From Mesobacillus harenae (GTDB lineage Bacteria > Bacillota > Bacilli > Bacillales > Cytobacillaceae): a DNA stretch of 64,000 bases. The notes under the pieces are model-generated. The model ran no database searches, was not told the DNA's origin, and worked only from the letters and a program-made list of their open reading frames with translations. This document shows positions 15,742 through 24,739 of the stretch, piece after piece. The stretch's first letter is position 1. Each line of letters begins with the position of its first letter. The DNA lies in contig NZ_JABUNR010000005.1 in the NCBI RefSeq assembly GCF_013343715.1, forward strand, positions 1 to 64,000, written 5' to 3'. The translations under genes were made by a program, and so were the position numbers.

Positions 15742-15882
15742 TTATTTATTTCGATGCTTTCTTTCTTTGGTACTTTGCGGTGCAGTATCTATGGTACCGC
15801 TTTTACTATCATATTCCTTATCAATTCCCGCAAACCTTTTATAGTCATCAGGACGATCCTTTCCAACAGACCCTTTGGCCAT
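15742..15882 (-). CDS. Small hydrophilic protein, 46 aa
   Basis: Begins MAKGSVGKDRPDDYKRFAGI and ends STKERKHRNK. An excellent GGAGGTGA lies 6 bases before the ATG, which is the main evidence. Basic and probably soluble. It is similar in style to the neighbouring 47-aa protein and could be part of a group of small sporulation or stress proteins. Unknown function. Confidence 0.65.
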   Translation of the reverse strand: MAKGSVGKDRPDDYKRFAGIDKEYDSKSGTIDTAPQSTKERKHRNK

Positions 15883-16013
15883 ATACCTCACCTCCTCTTT
15901 TAAAAGTAGGATTTACAGCCCAGCCACAATTATGTACAACGGTATTTTCTAGTGATTTTTATATAAAATCATCATGGAACAACCATACTATGTAGCAGAA
16001 AGGAGGAGATAGC

Positions 16014-16184
16014 ATGGACAATAAAAAGGAAATACCACAAAAAGAAAATCTTAAAATAGCAGGCAGAAATTATGAGACATCGGATTATAAAGGTGAATCC
16101 CAGCTAGAACAAGGCCTTGCAACAACACACGAACAGGCTGGGGACGATTATACAGAAGGAACCGTTGACCAACTATTGGAATAA
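16014..16184 (+). CDS. YozQ-like small protein (DUF4025)
   Basis: 56 aa, starting MDNKKEIPQK and containing YKGESQLEQGLATTHEQAGDDYTEGTVD, the pattern of the YozQ/DUF4025 small proteins of Bacillaceae. AGGAGGAGAT is 4 bases before the ATG. Function unknown. The stretch from its end to 16434 shows only a possible terminator-like A/T-rich region and no other gene. Confidence 0.75.
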   Translation: MDNKKEIPQKENLKIAGRNYETSDYKGESQLEQGLATTHEQAGDDYTEGTVDQLLE

Positions 16185-16434
16185 CGGATGTTAAAATTGA
16201 AAACAGATACTAATTCAAACCCGGATATTGGCTAAAAACCTGTATATTCGGGTTGTTTTCTATTCCCCTTCCTTTTTTAAAAGCTCCCTAATTCACCATT
16301 TATTCCAATTCATTTGTCTATCACACCTAATATCCTGCTCTTTTTTACAGATGTCTGGGTTAAGAGAAGTTTAACTGCTTCCCTTGCAGTATATTGAGTT
16401 GTAAAATAAAAGGGTCAAGAAAGGATGTGTAACA

Positions 16435-17214
16435 ATGGCGATCGTATTGCCTCACATTGAAGATTCAAACACAACGCACTATATCCCTCCAAAAAATGAG
16501 TATGAAACCTTTCAGGATGAAAATCATTATGAAGAAAAAGTACGAGAATGGGGATTAAGCACAACAAAGGATGTTAAAAGGGAATTTTGGTACAAGGATA
16601 AGAATCATCAGCGGCTAATAACTATAAAAGGATATGAGACTTTTGGTGAAACAGCCGATCATAATACACTTGTGATTGAATTTCAGGATGGCAATCTTTC
16701 CTGTATCCACCCCGCTTACTTAAAAGAAATGCAGGCATCTTCCTTTGGGAAAGAAAACTGGGCTCAGGACGAAGCAGTTACTCCGAAAACAACTAGTAAA
16801 GCCCCAAAACAAAGTGAAAAAACTGATTCTGCAGTAAAACCTAAAAAGCAATCGAAAGTAAAGAAGGAAAAGCCTGCTAAGATCGTCTTGCCTGAGGAAA
16901 AGGTTCATTTCTCTGGAAAAGTTAAACAACTGGCTCTTAGCTGGAATCACTTTAATGAAGATAACGACGAAGTAATCGTTCTGGAGAATGTCCGGATACA
17001 ACAAGATGACGCAATTGAAATTGGCCTTGCTTGGTGTTCTCATAGCAAAACGCTGAAGAAATTTGAGCTATCTCCAGGAGAAACGCTTGAATTCGATGGG
17101 AAAATCGTCAAAAAGAATCTCCCAAAAGGTAAGGATGTTGAAGACGAGGCCTTCATTTTGGACGTTTCAGTACCTTATAAGATTAACAACCCATCAAAAA
17201 TAACTAAAATATAG
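16435..17214 (+). CDS. Uncharacterised protein with lysine-rich linker
   Basis: 259 aa in two parts. The N-terminal about 100 residues have mixed alpha/beta composition, including an aromatic FWYKDKNHQRLITIKGYETF stretch. A lysine/proline/serine-rich disordered linker spans about 115-155. The C-terminal about 100-residue domain of beta-strand character includes GETLEFDGKIVKKNLPKG, suggestive of an OB-like fold. No catalytic motif is visible. AAGAAAGGATG precedes the start. It ends at a strong terminator. Function unknown. Confidence 0.75.
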   Translation: MAIVLPHIEDSNTTHYIPPKNEYETFQDENHYEEKVREWGLSTTKDVKREFWYKDKNHQRLITIKGYETFGETADHNTLVIEFQDGNLSCIHPAYLKEMQASSFGKENWAQDEAVTPKTTSKAPKQSEKTDSAVKPKKQSKVKKEKPAKIVLPEEKVHFSGKVKQLALSWNHFNEDNDEVIVLENVRIQQDDAIEIGLAWCSHSKTLKKFELSPGETLEFDGKIVKKNLPKGKDVEDEAFILDVSVPYKINNPSKITKI

Positions 17215-17222
17215 TATCCCCT

Positions 17223-17254
17223 TAAAACCCCGCAGCTGTAACTGCGGGGTTTTC
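17223..17254. terminator. Bidirectional intrinsic terminator
   Basis: AAAACCCCGCAG-loop-CTGCGGGGTTTT, a strong GC-rich stem between converging genes. Confidence 0.93.
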
Positions 17255-17266
17255 GATTAAACATTA

Positions 17267-18127
17267 TTATTCCTTTCTAAGTGAAAAACCGATATTTTTC
17301 AAAGCACTTTCAAGGTTTGCCTGGATATTAACCTTTTCTAAGTCAATGTTCGTTTCCATCGCTTTCAGTGCCATATCAGGTCTAATACCAGTTAGGATTG
17401 GTGTCACCCCGATTAATGATAACAAATTAACTATTTTTAATAAGGATGAGCTTACCACATGATTAATTTGGGCTATTCCAGATAAATCAATGATCAAAAA
17501 TTCAAGAGAGAGGTCCTGGCTTTTTACAAGTGCCTGTTCAATAATGCTGTCCACCCGCAGTTCATTGACATTCCCTATTATTGGTAAAATCGCCACCCCT
17601 TTGGTAATTGGAACCAGCGGCGCCGACAAATTCTCTATTTGTTTATTTGCCTCATCCAGCTCTAAAACATAGGAAAGTAGAGAACTCATTGTTTCGAAAA
17701 GCTTAATATTCTCTTCAGTAAAATTGAACGGTTTCGTATCTAAAGCACAAATAGTCCCATAGTTGCTTCCATCCTCATAGAAAACCGGCAGACCAACAAA
17801 ACTTCCGCTTCCCAACTCATCGGTTACCTTTAAAGACTTCGTTAGTTCACTTTTTGTTATATCAGGAATTATAAGAACTTTTTTCCCATAGTCTACGCTT
17901 AACTTGCAGAATGTCTCTTCAAACGGCATAGTTTCTCCAGCCTGTAAAAGAGTTTCATTTTTGTTAAGTACTTTAATAACTTCATTACTAACATTATCAT
18001 TTTTAGCAATAAATAAGGTGTTAATATCTAAAAGTTTACTCATCATTTTTAGGATACTATCTGCTGCCTCATCAAAATTTTTGAATACATAGGTAGAGTT
18101 TTGTCTAGATACAGATGATACGTTCAT
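17267..18127 (-). CDS. GAF-STAS regulatory protein (RsbR-like)
   Basis: About 286 aa from MNVSSVSRQ. A GAF-type sensor domain (about 15-165, with GSGSFVGLPVFYEDG and YGTICALDTKP) is followed by a short coiled linker and a STAS domain (about 170-280) with KGVAILPIIGN and LIIDLSGIAQIN, the phospho-acceptor loop. The GAF module suggests redox, ligand or light input into a stressosome-like assembly. It lies 3 kb from the other RsbR paralogue, also without rsbS/rsbT nearby. The start at 18127 has AGAAGGG upstream; the longer TTG start lacks an RBS. Confidence 0.83.
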   Translation of the reverse strand: MNVSSVSRQNSTYVFKNFDEAADSILKMMSKLLDINTLFIAKNDNVSNEVIKVLNKNETLLQAGETMPFEETFCKLSVDYGKKVLIIPDITKSELTKSLKVTDELGSGSFVGLPVFYEDGSNYGTICALDTKPFNFTEENIKLFETMSSLLSYVLELDEANKQIENLSAPLVPITKGVAILPIIGNVNELRVDSIIEQALVKSQDLSLEFLIIDLSGIAQINHVVSSSLLKIVNLLSLIGVTPILTGIRPDMALKAMETNIDLEKVNIQANLESALKNIGFSLRKE

Positions 18128-18343
18128 ATGTATTTTCCCTTCTGTCCATTTATTATTAATCTGCAAAGAAATTCTTTTACCCAGATTGTTTTCCTTTTAA
18201 ACATTTTTAAAATATTTAAAATCGATGAACAGCTTTAAGCTTTAAAATAATAGATAAGCAAGAATAGAATAACTGGGTTATAAGTGGAAAGGATAATTAA
18301 AAACCGGGTTCGGTTTTGTTGATTAAAAGGAGGGGTTTTTGGA

Positions 18344-19039
18344 ATGGATTATTTAGATATGACCTATCGAATTATCTTTACCTTTATTGTGCTTTATATC
18401 CTTTGCAGAATCTTAGGGAAAAAATTAATTTCCCAAATGACTTTTTTTGACTTTGTCGCGGGTGTTGCATTAGGGTCAATTTCAGCCAGTTTGATATTTA
18501 GCCAAAATCTCCCTACACGAATAGGGATATACGGTTTAGTTTTATTTGCTTTATTGGCATTAATACTTGATATTGTAGCCTTAAAATCATTTAAAGGCCG
18601 GAAAATTTTAAACGATGAACCCACACTTATAGTGAAAAACGGAAAAATATATGAAGAAGGTTTATCAAAAGCACGGCTCACGATCGATGAAATGCTATTT
18701 CAGCTTCGGAATAAAAATATTTTTTATTTAGATGAGGTTGAAATTGCCTTTTTTGAAACGAATGGCCAGGTAACAGCTTTGAAAAAAAGCACGCAATTGC
18801 CCCCTACAAAACAGGATATGCAAATCAATTCCCCATCCAGGGGGCTGCCGCAAACTTTCATTATTGATGGAAAGATCCTGCCCAACAGTCTGAAGGCTGC
18901 CGGAAAAGATGAGGCATGGGTGAAGTCAATATTACAGACTAATGGGATCTCAAAAATTGGTGATGTAGCTGTTGCTCAAATCGACCAACTAAATAAGGTG
19001 TTTATTGACAAAAGAAATGACCAAGAAGCCCTTACATAA
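18344..19039 (+). CDS. DUF421 (YetF/YrbG-like) membrane protein
   Basis: 231 aa with three N-terminal transmembrane helices (about 8-25, 37-55, 60-80) and a soluble C-terminal domain containing KNGKIYEEGLSKARLTIDEM and IDGKILPNSL, the DUF421 pattern found in several copies in Bacillus. YetF-type proteins have been tied to spore lipid handling in B. subtilis, but that role cannot be assumed here. AAAAGGAGGGG precedes the ATG. Terminator follows. Confidence 0.88.
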   Translation: MDYLDMTYRIIFTFIVLYILCRILGKKLISQMTFFDFVAGVALGSISASLIFSQNLPTRIGIYGLVLFALLALILDIVALKSFKGRKILNDEPTLIVKNGKIYEEGLSKARLTIDEMLFQLRNKNIFYLDEVEIAFFETNGQVTALKKSTQLPPTKQDMQINSPSRGLPQTFIIDGKILPNSLKAAGKDEAWVKSILQTNGISKIGDVAVAQIDQLNKVFIDKRNDQEALT

Positions 19040-19053
19040 AAGGGTACTTTCGA

Positions 19054-19078
19054 GACCACCATGTGTGGTCTTTTTTTT
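19054..19078 (+). terminator. Short intrinsic terminator of the DUF421 gene
   Basis: GACCAC-CATGT-GTGGTC followed by eight Ts. Confidence 0.85.
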
Positions 19079-19167
19079 AGGAATGATCGCAACCTACTTT
19101 AGGCTTCCCGCAATGATATAAGGTGCATAAATTAGCATAAGCATTTTCATTCTTAAAGGAGGTCCAT

Positions 19168-19371
19168 ATGATCAATTTTTTTTGGCGCCCTCGCCCTACC
19201 CGTCCACCCCTGCCGTTTTGGTTTAACCATTCCCAGTTTCCAAGTCCCCACTTTTTTAACGGTCAGCCTATAGAGCAGTCACCTTATAGTTCACCCTATA
19301 CATTTGTAGTTGGTCACCATACAACTGGCAGCTTTGTTCCAGGAGGTGGAGGACTTCCGCCAAACTTTTAG
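19168..19371 (+). CDS. Small proline/phenylalanine-rich protein
   Basis: 67 aa with a P/F/W-rich sequence (FFWRPRPTRPPLPFWFNHSQ) and a glycine-rich tail (VPGGGGLPPNF). AAAGGAGG lies 6 bases before the ATG, strong support for translation. Low-complexity aromatic/proline composition is typical of Bacillus spore-coat or exosporium proteins, but no named family is recognised. No clear promoter was found. Confidence 0.65.
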   Translation: MINFFWRPRPTRPPLPFWFNHSQFPSPHFFNGQPIEQSPYSSPYTFVVGHHTTGSFVPGGGGLPPNF

Positions 19372-19397
19372 TTTTTCACCCTTCCATTTTGCACCTG

Positions 19398-19426
19398 TTT
19401 ACTGGCTTTACATTTGAAGTTATAAT
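19398..19426 (+). promoter_or_regulatory. Sigma-A promoter of the stray rpsN
   Basis: TTTACT (19398-19403), 17-bp spacer, TATAAT (19421-19426), 47 bp before the start codon. No Zur-like TCGTAAT box is apparent. Confidence 0.6.
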
Positions 19427-19473
19427 AAGAAAGCCATCCTGCACCCTTAACTAATTAAAAAGGAGGCGACATT

Positions 19474-19659
19474 ATGGCAAAAAAAGCGTTAATTATGAAG
19501 CACAAGAATGAGCAAAAATTTCAAGTGCGTGAATATACTCGCTGTGAAAAGTGTGGACGTCCACATTCCGTATTGCGTAAATTTAAGCTTTGCCGAATTT
19601 GTTTCCGTGAACTCGCTTATAAAGGACAACTTCCTGGGATCAAAAAAGCAAGCTGGTAA
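19474..19659 (+). CDS. rpsN: 30S ribosomal protein S14, zinc type, stand-alone copy
   Basis: 61 aa, full length for the type Z (zinc-binding) S14, with CxxC pairs in [10 protein letters not shown] and [10 protein letters not shown] and the conserved GIKKASW C-terminus. S14 helps assemble the 30S head. Normally this gene lies within the spc ribosomal operon between rplE and rpsH; here it is alone with its own promoter and terminator. The N-terminus ([13 protein letters not shown]) differs from the usual SMIAKQQRTPKF. It is probably a paralogue beside the operon copy, since both zinc motifs are kept, unlike Zur-regulated C-minus copies. Confidence 0.93.
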   Translation: MAKKALIMKHKNEQKFQVREYTRCEKCGRPHSVLRKFKLCRICFRELAYKGQLPGIKKASW

Positions 19660-19665
19660 TAGAAT

Positions 19666-19691
19666 AAAAACCCCACTTTTTGGGGTTTTTT
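19666..19691 (+). terminator. Terminator of rpsN
   Basis: AAAAACCCCA-loop-TGGGGTTTTTT. Confidence 0.92.
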
Positions 19692-19798
19692 ACATATAAT
19701 GTCTAGTACAGGACTAAATTCTTTTACTCATCAATAAAAGAAGCGAGATGTTCTTTCCCGCTTCCTTTTGTCACTTTTATTTTAGAATGGTAGAGAAA

Positions 19799-19915
19799 TG
19801 TTGATTTCCGCTCCTGGGCTTGCTTTCCATAAAAAAGAAAAATAGGCCAAACCGAAAATAGCTCGAGTTTGTTTAAAGTCTGAAACGAGACCCTCACTAG
19901 AGGGCTCGTTTTTTT
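19799..19915 (+). repeat. Degraded relic of the GTTGATT repeat and IS end
   Basis: TGTTGATTTCCGCTCCTGGGC (about 19799-19819) matches the start of the repeats at 25903 and 54268, and TCGAGTTTGTTTAAAGTCTG (about 19863-19882) matches the IS1182-like end at 120-139. The middle is lost. A hairpin ACGAGACCCTC/GAGGGCTCGT with a T-tract closes it. Confidence 0.6.
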
Positions 19916-19922
19916 GAGCAAA

Positions 19923-20393
19923 TTAGATTTCTTCTATTTCCCAAGTGTGATTTAACTGAATGCATCCCTTCAAAGTCTGCGCGACAGGACAGCCTCGGTC
20001 AAAAACACCGAGAGCTCGTTCGGCAGCATCTCGTTTTCCTTCAGGAACTTTGAGTTTATAATGGCAGTCGATTTTGGTTATCTTAAGAACTCCTTCAGGT
20101 GCTTCAATTGTTCCTTGAACCTTAGCACTGACCTTATCTGGGGAAGTCGGTATTTGGCGCGCCTCCAGCGCACCGGATAAAGTACCGACCAGTCAGCCAC
20201 CCGCAGCAGCAACAATGTGATCTAGGGTTGACGGATATTCTATCTCTGTCTCAGCTTTATAAAAGTCCCGGACACCACCGTGCACTCCAAAATAGAACGG
20301 CTCTGTAAAGCCCTCTACGTATGCCTCCCTAATTTTATTTGCTGTATCCTTTTGAAAAATCGTAATATTTGATAACGCTATCTGATCTGACAA
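19923..20393 (-). CDS. OsmC-like peroxiredoxin, selenocysteine-containing
   Basis: With read-through of the in-frame TGA at 20193-20195, this is a 156-aa OsmC/Ohr-fold protein. Sec67 in HIVAAAGG-U-LVGTLSG occupies the peroxidatic cysteine position. The resolving Cys135 is in FDRGCPVAQTL. Start TTG at 20393 with AAAGGAGG 8 bases upstream. Both halves align with OsmC structure (EIEYPSTLDH before, GVLKITKIDCHYKLKVP after), so there is no sign of other damage. Expected role is reduction of organic hydroperoxides. OsmC-like selenoproteins are known from other bacteria. A SECIS-like stem follows the UGA. Confidence 0.85.
20156..20174 (-). promoter_or_regulatory. Bacterial SECIS hairpin for the OsmC UGA
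   Basis: GGUGCGC-UGGAG-GCGCGCC: a 7-bp stem with one wobble pair, a 5-nt loop with G at the second position, beginning 19 nt after the UGA. Fits the bacterial SECIS rules of distance and loop. Confidence 0.65.
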
Positions 20394-20561
20394 AATGCAG
20401 CCCTCCTTTATATTTGCTCTTACCTTACCGTAAAAGCCTTCCATGGTCAAAAAATCCAACTTTCAATCTGCTTGTTTTATATTTCCCTCATGTGAAAAAT
20501 AAAAACCAAAGTTTGTTACTTAAAAAATGCTGCCCGAAGACAGCATTGCCCAACATTCATC

Positions 20562-21518
20562 TTAAGATTTTACTATACTGCTTGAGATTTCACTATTAAG
20601 GAACTCGCCGATATAATTGTACACTTCCTTTATATCTTCCTTTGAGTCAATCATGCTGAACAGGTTAAAGAATCCATGAATTTGGCCTTCCTCCCGCTTA
20701 ATGATGACCTCAACACCTGCTTCCCGTAATTTTTCACCATAAGCTTCCCCTTCATCACGCAAAGGGTCATATTCGGCGGTGATTACAAGAGCAGGGGGAA
20801 GACCACTTAAATCTTCCGCTAGCATCGGCGCAGTATGGGGGTTGTTTCTCCCTTCGTCACTTTGAATATAAAGTTTACTGAACAGCCCCATTGATTCTGT
20901 TGTTAAGAAATATCCGCTTCCATTCTCCTTGTAAGAGGCATATTTATCCGGCTGGAACCGATCTGTAACTGGGTATAGCAATAACTGTTTGCTTATTGAT
21001 AATCCGCCTTGTTCTTTTGCCATCATTGAAACAACAGTTGCCAGATTTCCGCCAGCACTATCCCCCGCAACTGAAAGCTTTGTATTATCAACATTTAATT
21101 CCTCTGCATGGTCATACACCCACTTGGCAGCTGTAAAACAATCATTTGGAGCTGCTGGGAATGGATTTTCTGGTGCAAGGCGATAATCAACTGCAACAAG
21201 AACTTGCTGGGAGGCTTTTGCAATACTCCTGCACACACTATCATGGGTATCTAAATCCCCGTAAACAAATCCGCCACCATGGAAATAAACAGTAACTGGA
21301 AATGGCCCTTCCCCTTCTGGCATATAAACCCGCACTGGAATATCACCTTCCGGGCCCTTTATCTTCTTGTCCGTCACTTTATGAATCTGTTCTACTGTTC
21401 CTGCCGGTGAAGCAGCGCTTCTTCCTCGAATATCCTCTAACGTAGGGGTATAGCCCTCTGGATAAACAGGTAACAGGTTTTCTAGAAAAAATTTCATTTT
21501 CGGATGCAAAACTCCCAC
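20562..21518 (-). CDS. Alpha/beta hydrolase, hormone-sensitive-lipase type esterase
   Basis: Carboxylesterase family IV. Oxyanion motif HGGGFVYG, nucleophile elbow GDSAGG, catalytic Asp in EYDPLRDEGE and His in GQIHGFF. Soluble, no signal peptide; about 318 aa. Start taken as GTG at 21518, which has AAGGGAGG seven bases upstream; the longer frame has no RBS. Downstream of the GPH transporter on the same strand with a 120-bp gap, so co-transcription is possible. Substrate unknown. Confidence 0.9.
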   Translation of the reverse strand: MGVLHPKMKFFLENLLPVYPEGYTPTLEDIRGRSAASPAGTVEQIHKVTDKKIKGPEGDIPVRVYMPEGEGPFPVTVYFHGGGFVYGDLDTHDSVCRSIAKASQQVLVAVDYRLAPENPFPAAPNDCFTAAKWVYDHAEELNVDNTKLSVAGDSAGGNLATVVSMMAKEQGGLSISKQLLLYPVTDRFQPDKYASYKENGSGYFLTTESMGLFSKLYIQSDEGRNNPHTAPMLAEDLSGLPPALVITAEYDPLRDEGEAYGEKLREAGVEVIIKREEGQIHGFFNLFSMIDSKEDIKEVYNYIGEFLNSEISSSIVKS

Positions 21519-21638
21519 TTTTTTTCCTCCCTTATTAGATCTCACATATATGTCTAAAAATTCAGTTATTTATTTATTCGACAATTCCCTTTTTATTCCT
21601 GCAATTTTTCTTTAATTCATGCTAACTGATCCTAATAG

Positions 21639-23015
21639 TTACTTTTTCCGAAAGTTTGGATTTTGAAGATCTGCTAAAATCGTGGGATATTCTTTGTCAA
21701 TTTTAAATAGGAACATAAGAATAACCTGAATAACGGCTAACCCCAACGGAATATGAAGATTAAGGATCATGATCATTTTTATTGAAAGTGCTGTTTGCTC
21801 TCCACCGCCGCCAACATATCCGCCATAAGCCAGCATCCAGCCAATTAATCCGATACCAATACCTGAACCAGCTTTAATTCCAAAGCTCGCACCGCTATTT
21901 ACTAAACCTTCAGTCCGAAGTCCGGTTTTCCATTCTCCATACTCAACAGTGTCGTTAATCATTGCAAAGATCAACGCTAATGCTGGCATTGCTCCAAGAC
22001 CTCCCAGTGTGCAGCCGATCAAGAAAAGGACTAAGCTAGTCGGTTCGACCATCCTGACGATTTGGCCGATGATGAATAAACAGGCACCCCACATGACAAC
22101 ATTTCTTTTGCCAAACTTCTTTACAACTGGCCCCAGAAAAAACAATCCAACGAGCATAGGCAAAGATATAGCCATTCCGATTAGAGGATAGTAGTTTACA
22201 TTGCCGAACACATATTGCGCATAATAGAGGGCCGAACCCTGTGTAAGTCCAATTGTCGCGTAAAACGTAACACTAAACCCCGTGACAATGAACCAGTATT
22301 TATTTTTTAATAAAGCACGGTAGGAAGCTTTAAATGGTATATTCTCTTGCATACTTGCGGTTACCTTTACTCTTTCTTTTACAAAAAAGAAAGTCACAGC
22401 AAGGGCCGTTATAGTAACGAATCCATATAAAACGGCAAGCGGCGTCCAGCCCATAGCAGCTGTTAACGGTTGGGTAAGTGTCATGACGAGCAGATTTCCT
22501 ACCATAATAAAAATTGCCGCATAAATGTTTGACATTGATCGGCTATGCTGATGCTGGGTCATTAGTCCAAGCAATGTTTTATACGGAATCGACACTGCTG
22601 TATAAAGCAATATAAATAAAATATAAGTCGAATAAGCATAGATGATTTTACCGGTCATCCCAATGTCAGGGACTGCAAATAAAAGGACCATTGTAACGGC
22701 TAGCGGGACAGTCATCCATAATAGCCACGCCCTAGCTTTTCCATGCTTTGACCTAGTTCTATCTACAATCGTTCCCATTCCTATGTCGGTAACTCCATCG
22801 AAAAGACGGGCCACCAACATTAATGTTCCAACGACCCCTGCTGATATTCCGGCTATATCTGTATAATAGTACGTTAAAAATGCGCCAATCAAGGTTGTTA
22901 TCGCAAATATTCCAAAACTCCCAACCCCGTATGCCCACATCTCCTTTTTCCCAGGCTGTGTCAATTCTAGCGCTGTGGTGGGTATATACCCGCCGTCTAC
23001 CTTTTGCTCTAACAT
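21639..23015 (-). CDS. GPH-family (MelB-like) sugar/cation symporter
   Basis: 458 aa with twelve hydrophobic segments. It has the GPH signature near residues 60-85 (ARLFDGVTDIGMGTIVDRT, then RSKHGKARAW) and the family's conserved C-terminal MINDTVEYGEWKTGLRTEG block. Members carry glycosides, pentosides or hexuronides with Na+ or H+. Start ATG after GGGGAGAAG. An esterase follows on the same strand, which could act on an imported conjugate; speculative. Confidence 0.9.
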   Translation of the reverse strand: MLEQKVDGGYIPTTALELTQPGKKEMWAYGVGSFGIFAITTLIGAFLTYYYTDIAGISAGVVGTLMLVARLFDGVTDIGMGTIVDRTRSKHGKARAWLLWMTVPLAVTMVLLFAVPDIGMTGKIIYAYSTYILFILLYTAVSIPYKTLLGLMTQHQHSRSMSNIYAAIFIMVGNLLVMTLTQPLTAAMGWTPLAVLYGFVTITALAVTFFFVKERVKVTASMQENIPFKASYRALLKNKYWFIVTGFSVTFYATIGLTQGSALYYAQYVFGNVNYYPLIGMAISLPMLVGLFFLGPVVKKFGKRNVVMWGACLFIIGQIVRMVEPTSLVLFLIGCTLGGLGAMPALALIFAMINDTVEYGEWKTGLRTEGLVNSGASFGIKAGSGIGIGLIGWMLAYGGYVGGGGEQTALSIKMIMILNLHIPLGLAVIQVILMFLFKIDKEYPTILADLQNPNFRKK

Positions 23016-23525
23016 TTACTTCTCCCCTTTGCCTAAATTATAATTTTTCTCTTTCTAACAAACATTGATTGGCCAACGGGCTGGCATACTCAAACAGTGC
23101 TGTCATGCTGGCAAACAATTGTTAAGAAAACCAAGGAATAACCGACATTGAAGTGATAAAAAATCATTATGTATGCATGAGTGCACTGAGAAGAAATTAT
23201 TAAGATACTTTTTAGAAAAGACTCTAGGATAGGAGTGGAAGGAGGAATAAGCTGCAGAATCTGATAATCAGCCACAATAATAAAATGATCATGTCGGCTG
23301 ACGAAGTTGGTGAAAGCGGTTACAAAATAAGATAAGTAGGTTACTAACTTGTTTATGTTTTCAAGTACTTAAAATATAACGGGTCAAAAACAGCTTTGTC
23401 AAACTAATTTTCTGACTATTCGGTTATTTAATTTTTTATTATTATTTTAAAATAGATCAGCATTACTCTCGTTAGCTAAAACACTGCAATACCAGTGACC
23501 ACTACAATCTCAAAAAATGATTTTA

Positions 23526-23539
23526 TAAAAACGTTTTCA
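23526..23539. promoter_or_regulatory. cre-like site upstream of the UGSC operon
   Basis: TAAAAACGTTTTCA fits the CcpA consensus TGWAANCGNTNWCA except for the second base; 97 bp upstream of the 23636 start. The rest of 23016-23635 (divergent intergenic) holds no other supportable feature. Confidence 0.4.
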
Positions 23540-23635
23540 TAATACAGTCATCTATCATCAAACTATATGCAGGGTATTCACAATTTCCCCCGAATATAGT
23601 AGACAAGACTTATATTAAAGAGGTGATGAACATTT

Positions 23636-24673
23636 ATGCTAAAGGCTGAAAAAGTAGAAACCAAGGATGCACTGGATGCGATAGAATACTTTTATCAACA
23701 AGGCTGGACCGACGGCTTTCCGATCGTTCCGCCTACTTCTGACAGAATCCTTGCGATGCTGGCTAGTGTAAAGATGGAGCCCGATACGATTGTTGGTTCC
23801 ATTCCTGAGAGAGAGCGGGCGTTCACGGCTGAAGTGGTAGCTATCAATTCCGTTATTGCCGGATGTCTCCCAGGTTATTTCCCTGTCGTTATGGCGGCGG
23901 TGCAAGCGATTACCGAGTCCGACTTTGGATTGCACGGTCCAAGTGCTAGTACACATGGCGCGGCAATCATGATTGCCGTAAACGGACCAATTGTACAGCA
24001 AATCGGTCTAAATGACAGTGAAAATGCTTTTGGACCAGGAAATCGAGCTAATGCAACGATCGGGCGGGCAATTCGGCTGCTGATGATGAATGCCGGCGGC
24101 TCACATGAGTTCGACCGTTCAACACTTGGTACCCCTGCCAAATACAGCTTTTGCTTTGCTGAGAAAGAGACCGACTGGACACCCTTGCATGTTCAACGCG
24201 GATTTAATGAGGAAGATAGTACGGTCACTGTCTTTGCTTGCGAAGGTCCAAACCAAATTCAAAACCACGGTGCTCTTAAAGGAGAAAGTATTTTGCGGAC
24301 ACTTGCTGATCGTATGACTCCATTAGGCTCCTTTAACATGGCTAGCGAAACAGAAATGGCTGTTGTGATTTGTCCGGAGCATTATTACCATTTACGGCGG
24401 GAAGGCTGGACGAAAGAAACAGTCCAGCAATTCCTGTATGAGCATGCTGTTCGCTCTGTGGCAGATATGAAAAAGGCAGGCCTAATCGAAGCGCCGATTG
24501 GCGATGGGGACGATCTGCAACTCAAACATGCAGTTCCCTCACCTGAACACCTATTATTAATGGTTGCCGGAGGAGATGCCGGCCGCTTTTCAGCCTGCAT
24601 GCCCGGCTGGTTTAGCTATAAGCAATCTAAGGCTGTCACCAAATCGATCTCAGCCGCTACAGGCTTCACCTGA
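23636..24673 (+). CDS. Conserved protein paired with the UGSC selenoprotein
   Basis: 345 aa, soluble, no signal peptide. Recognisable features are a WTDGFPIVPPTSDRI N-terminus, glycine/alanine-rich central segments (GPSASTHGAAIMIAVNGP, FGPGNRANATIGRA) and a C-terminal VAGGDAGRFSACMPGW. No catalytic family is identified with confidence. AAGAGGTGA lies 8 bases before the ATG. The next gene 66 bp downstream is the UGSC selenoprotein, and no terminator lies between them, so the two are probably one operon and function together. Confidence 0.8.
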   Translation: MLKAEKVETKDALDAIEYFYQQGWTDGFPIVPPTSDRILAMLASVKMEPDTIVGSIPERERAFTAEVVAINSVIAGCLPGYFPVVMAAVQAITESDFGLHGPSASTHGAAIMIAVNGPIVQQIGLNDSENAFGPGNRANATIGRAIRLLMMNAGGSHEFDRSTLGTPAKYSFCFAEKETDWTPLHVQRGFNEEDSTVTVFACEGPNQIQNHGALKGESILRTLADRMTPLGSFNMASETEMAVVICPEHYYHLRREGWTKETVQQFLYEHAVRSVADMKKAGLIEAPIGDGDDLQLKHAVPSPEHLLLMVAGGDAGRFSACMPGWFSYKQSKAVTKSISAATGFT

Positions 24674-24739
24674 GCAGAATGCTAAATAGCCAATCGGTGA
24701 TTGGCTTTACTAATTGAAATAGAAAGGATGAGATCTGCC

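Noticed and set aside
20193..20459. A complete 88-aa protein ending at TGA 20193
   Set aside because: It is the N-terminal half of an OsmC protein; the frame continues normally for 89 more codons with the second catalytic Cys.
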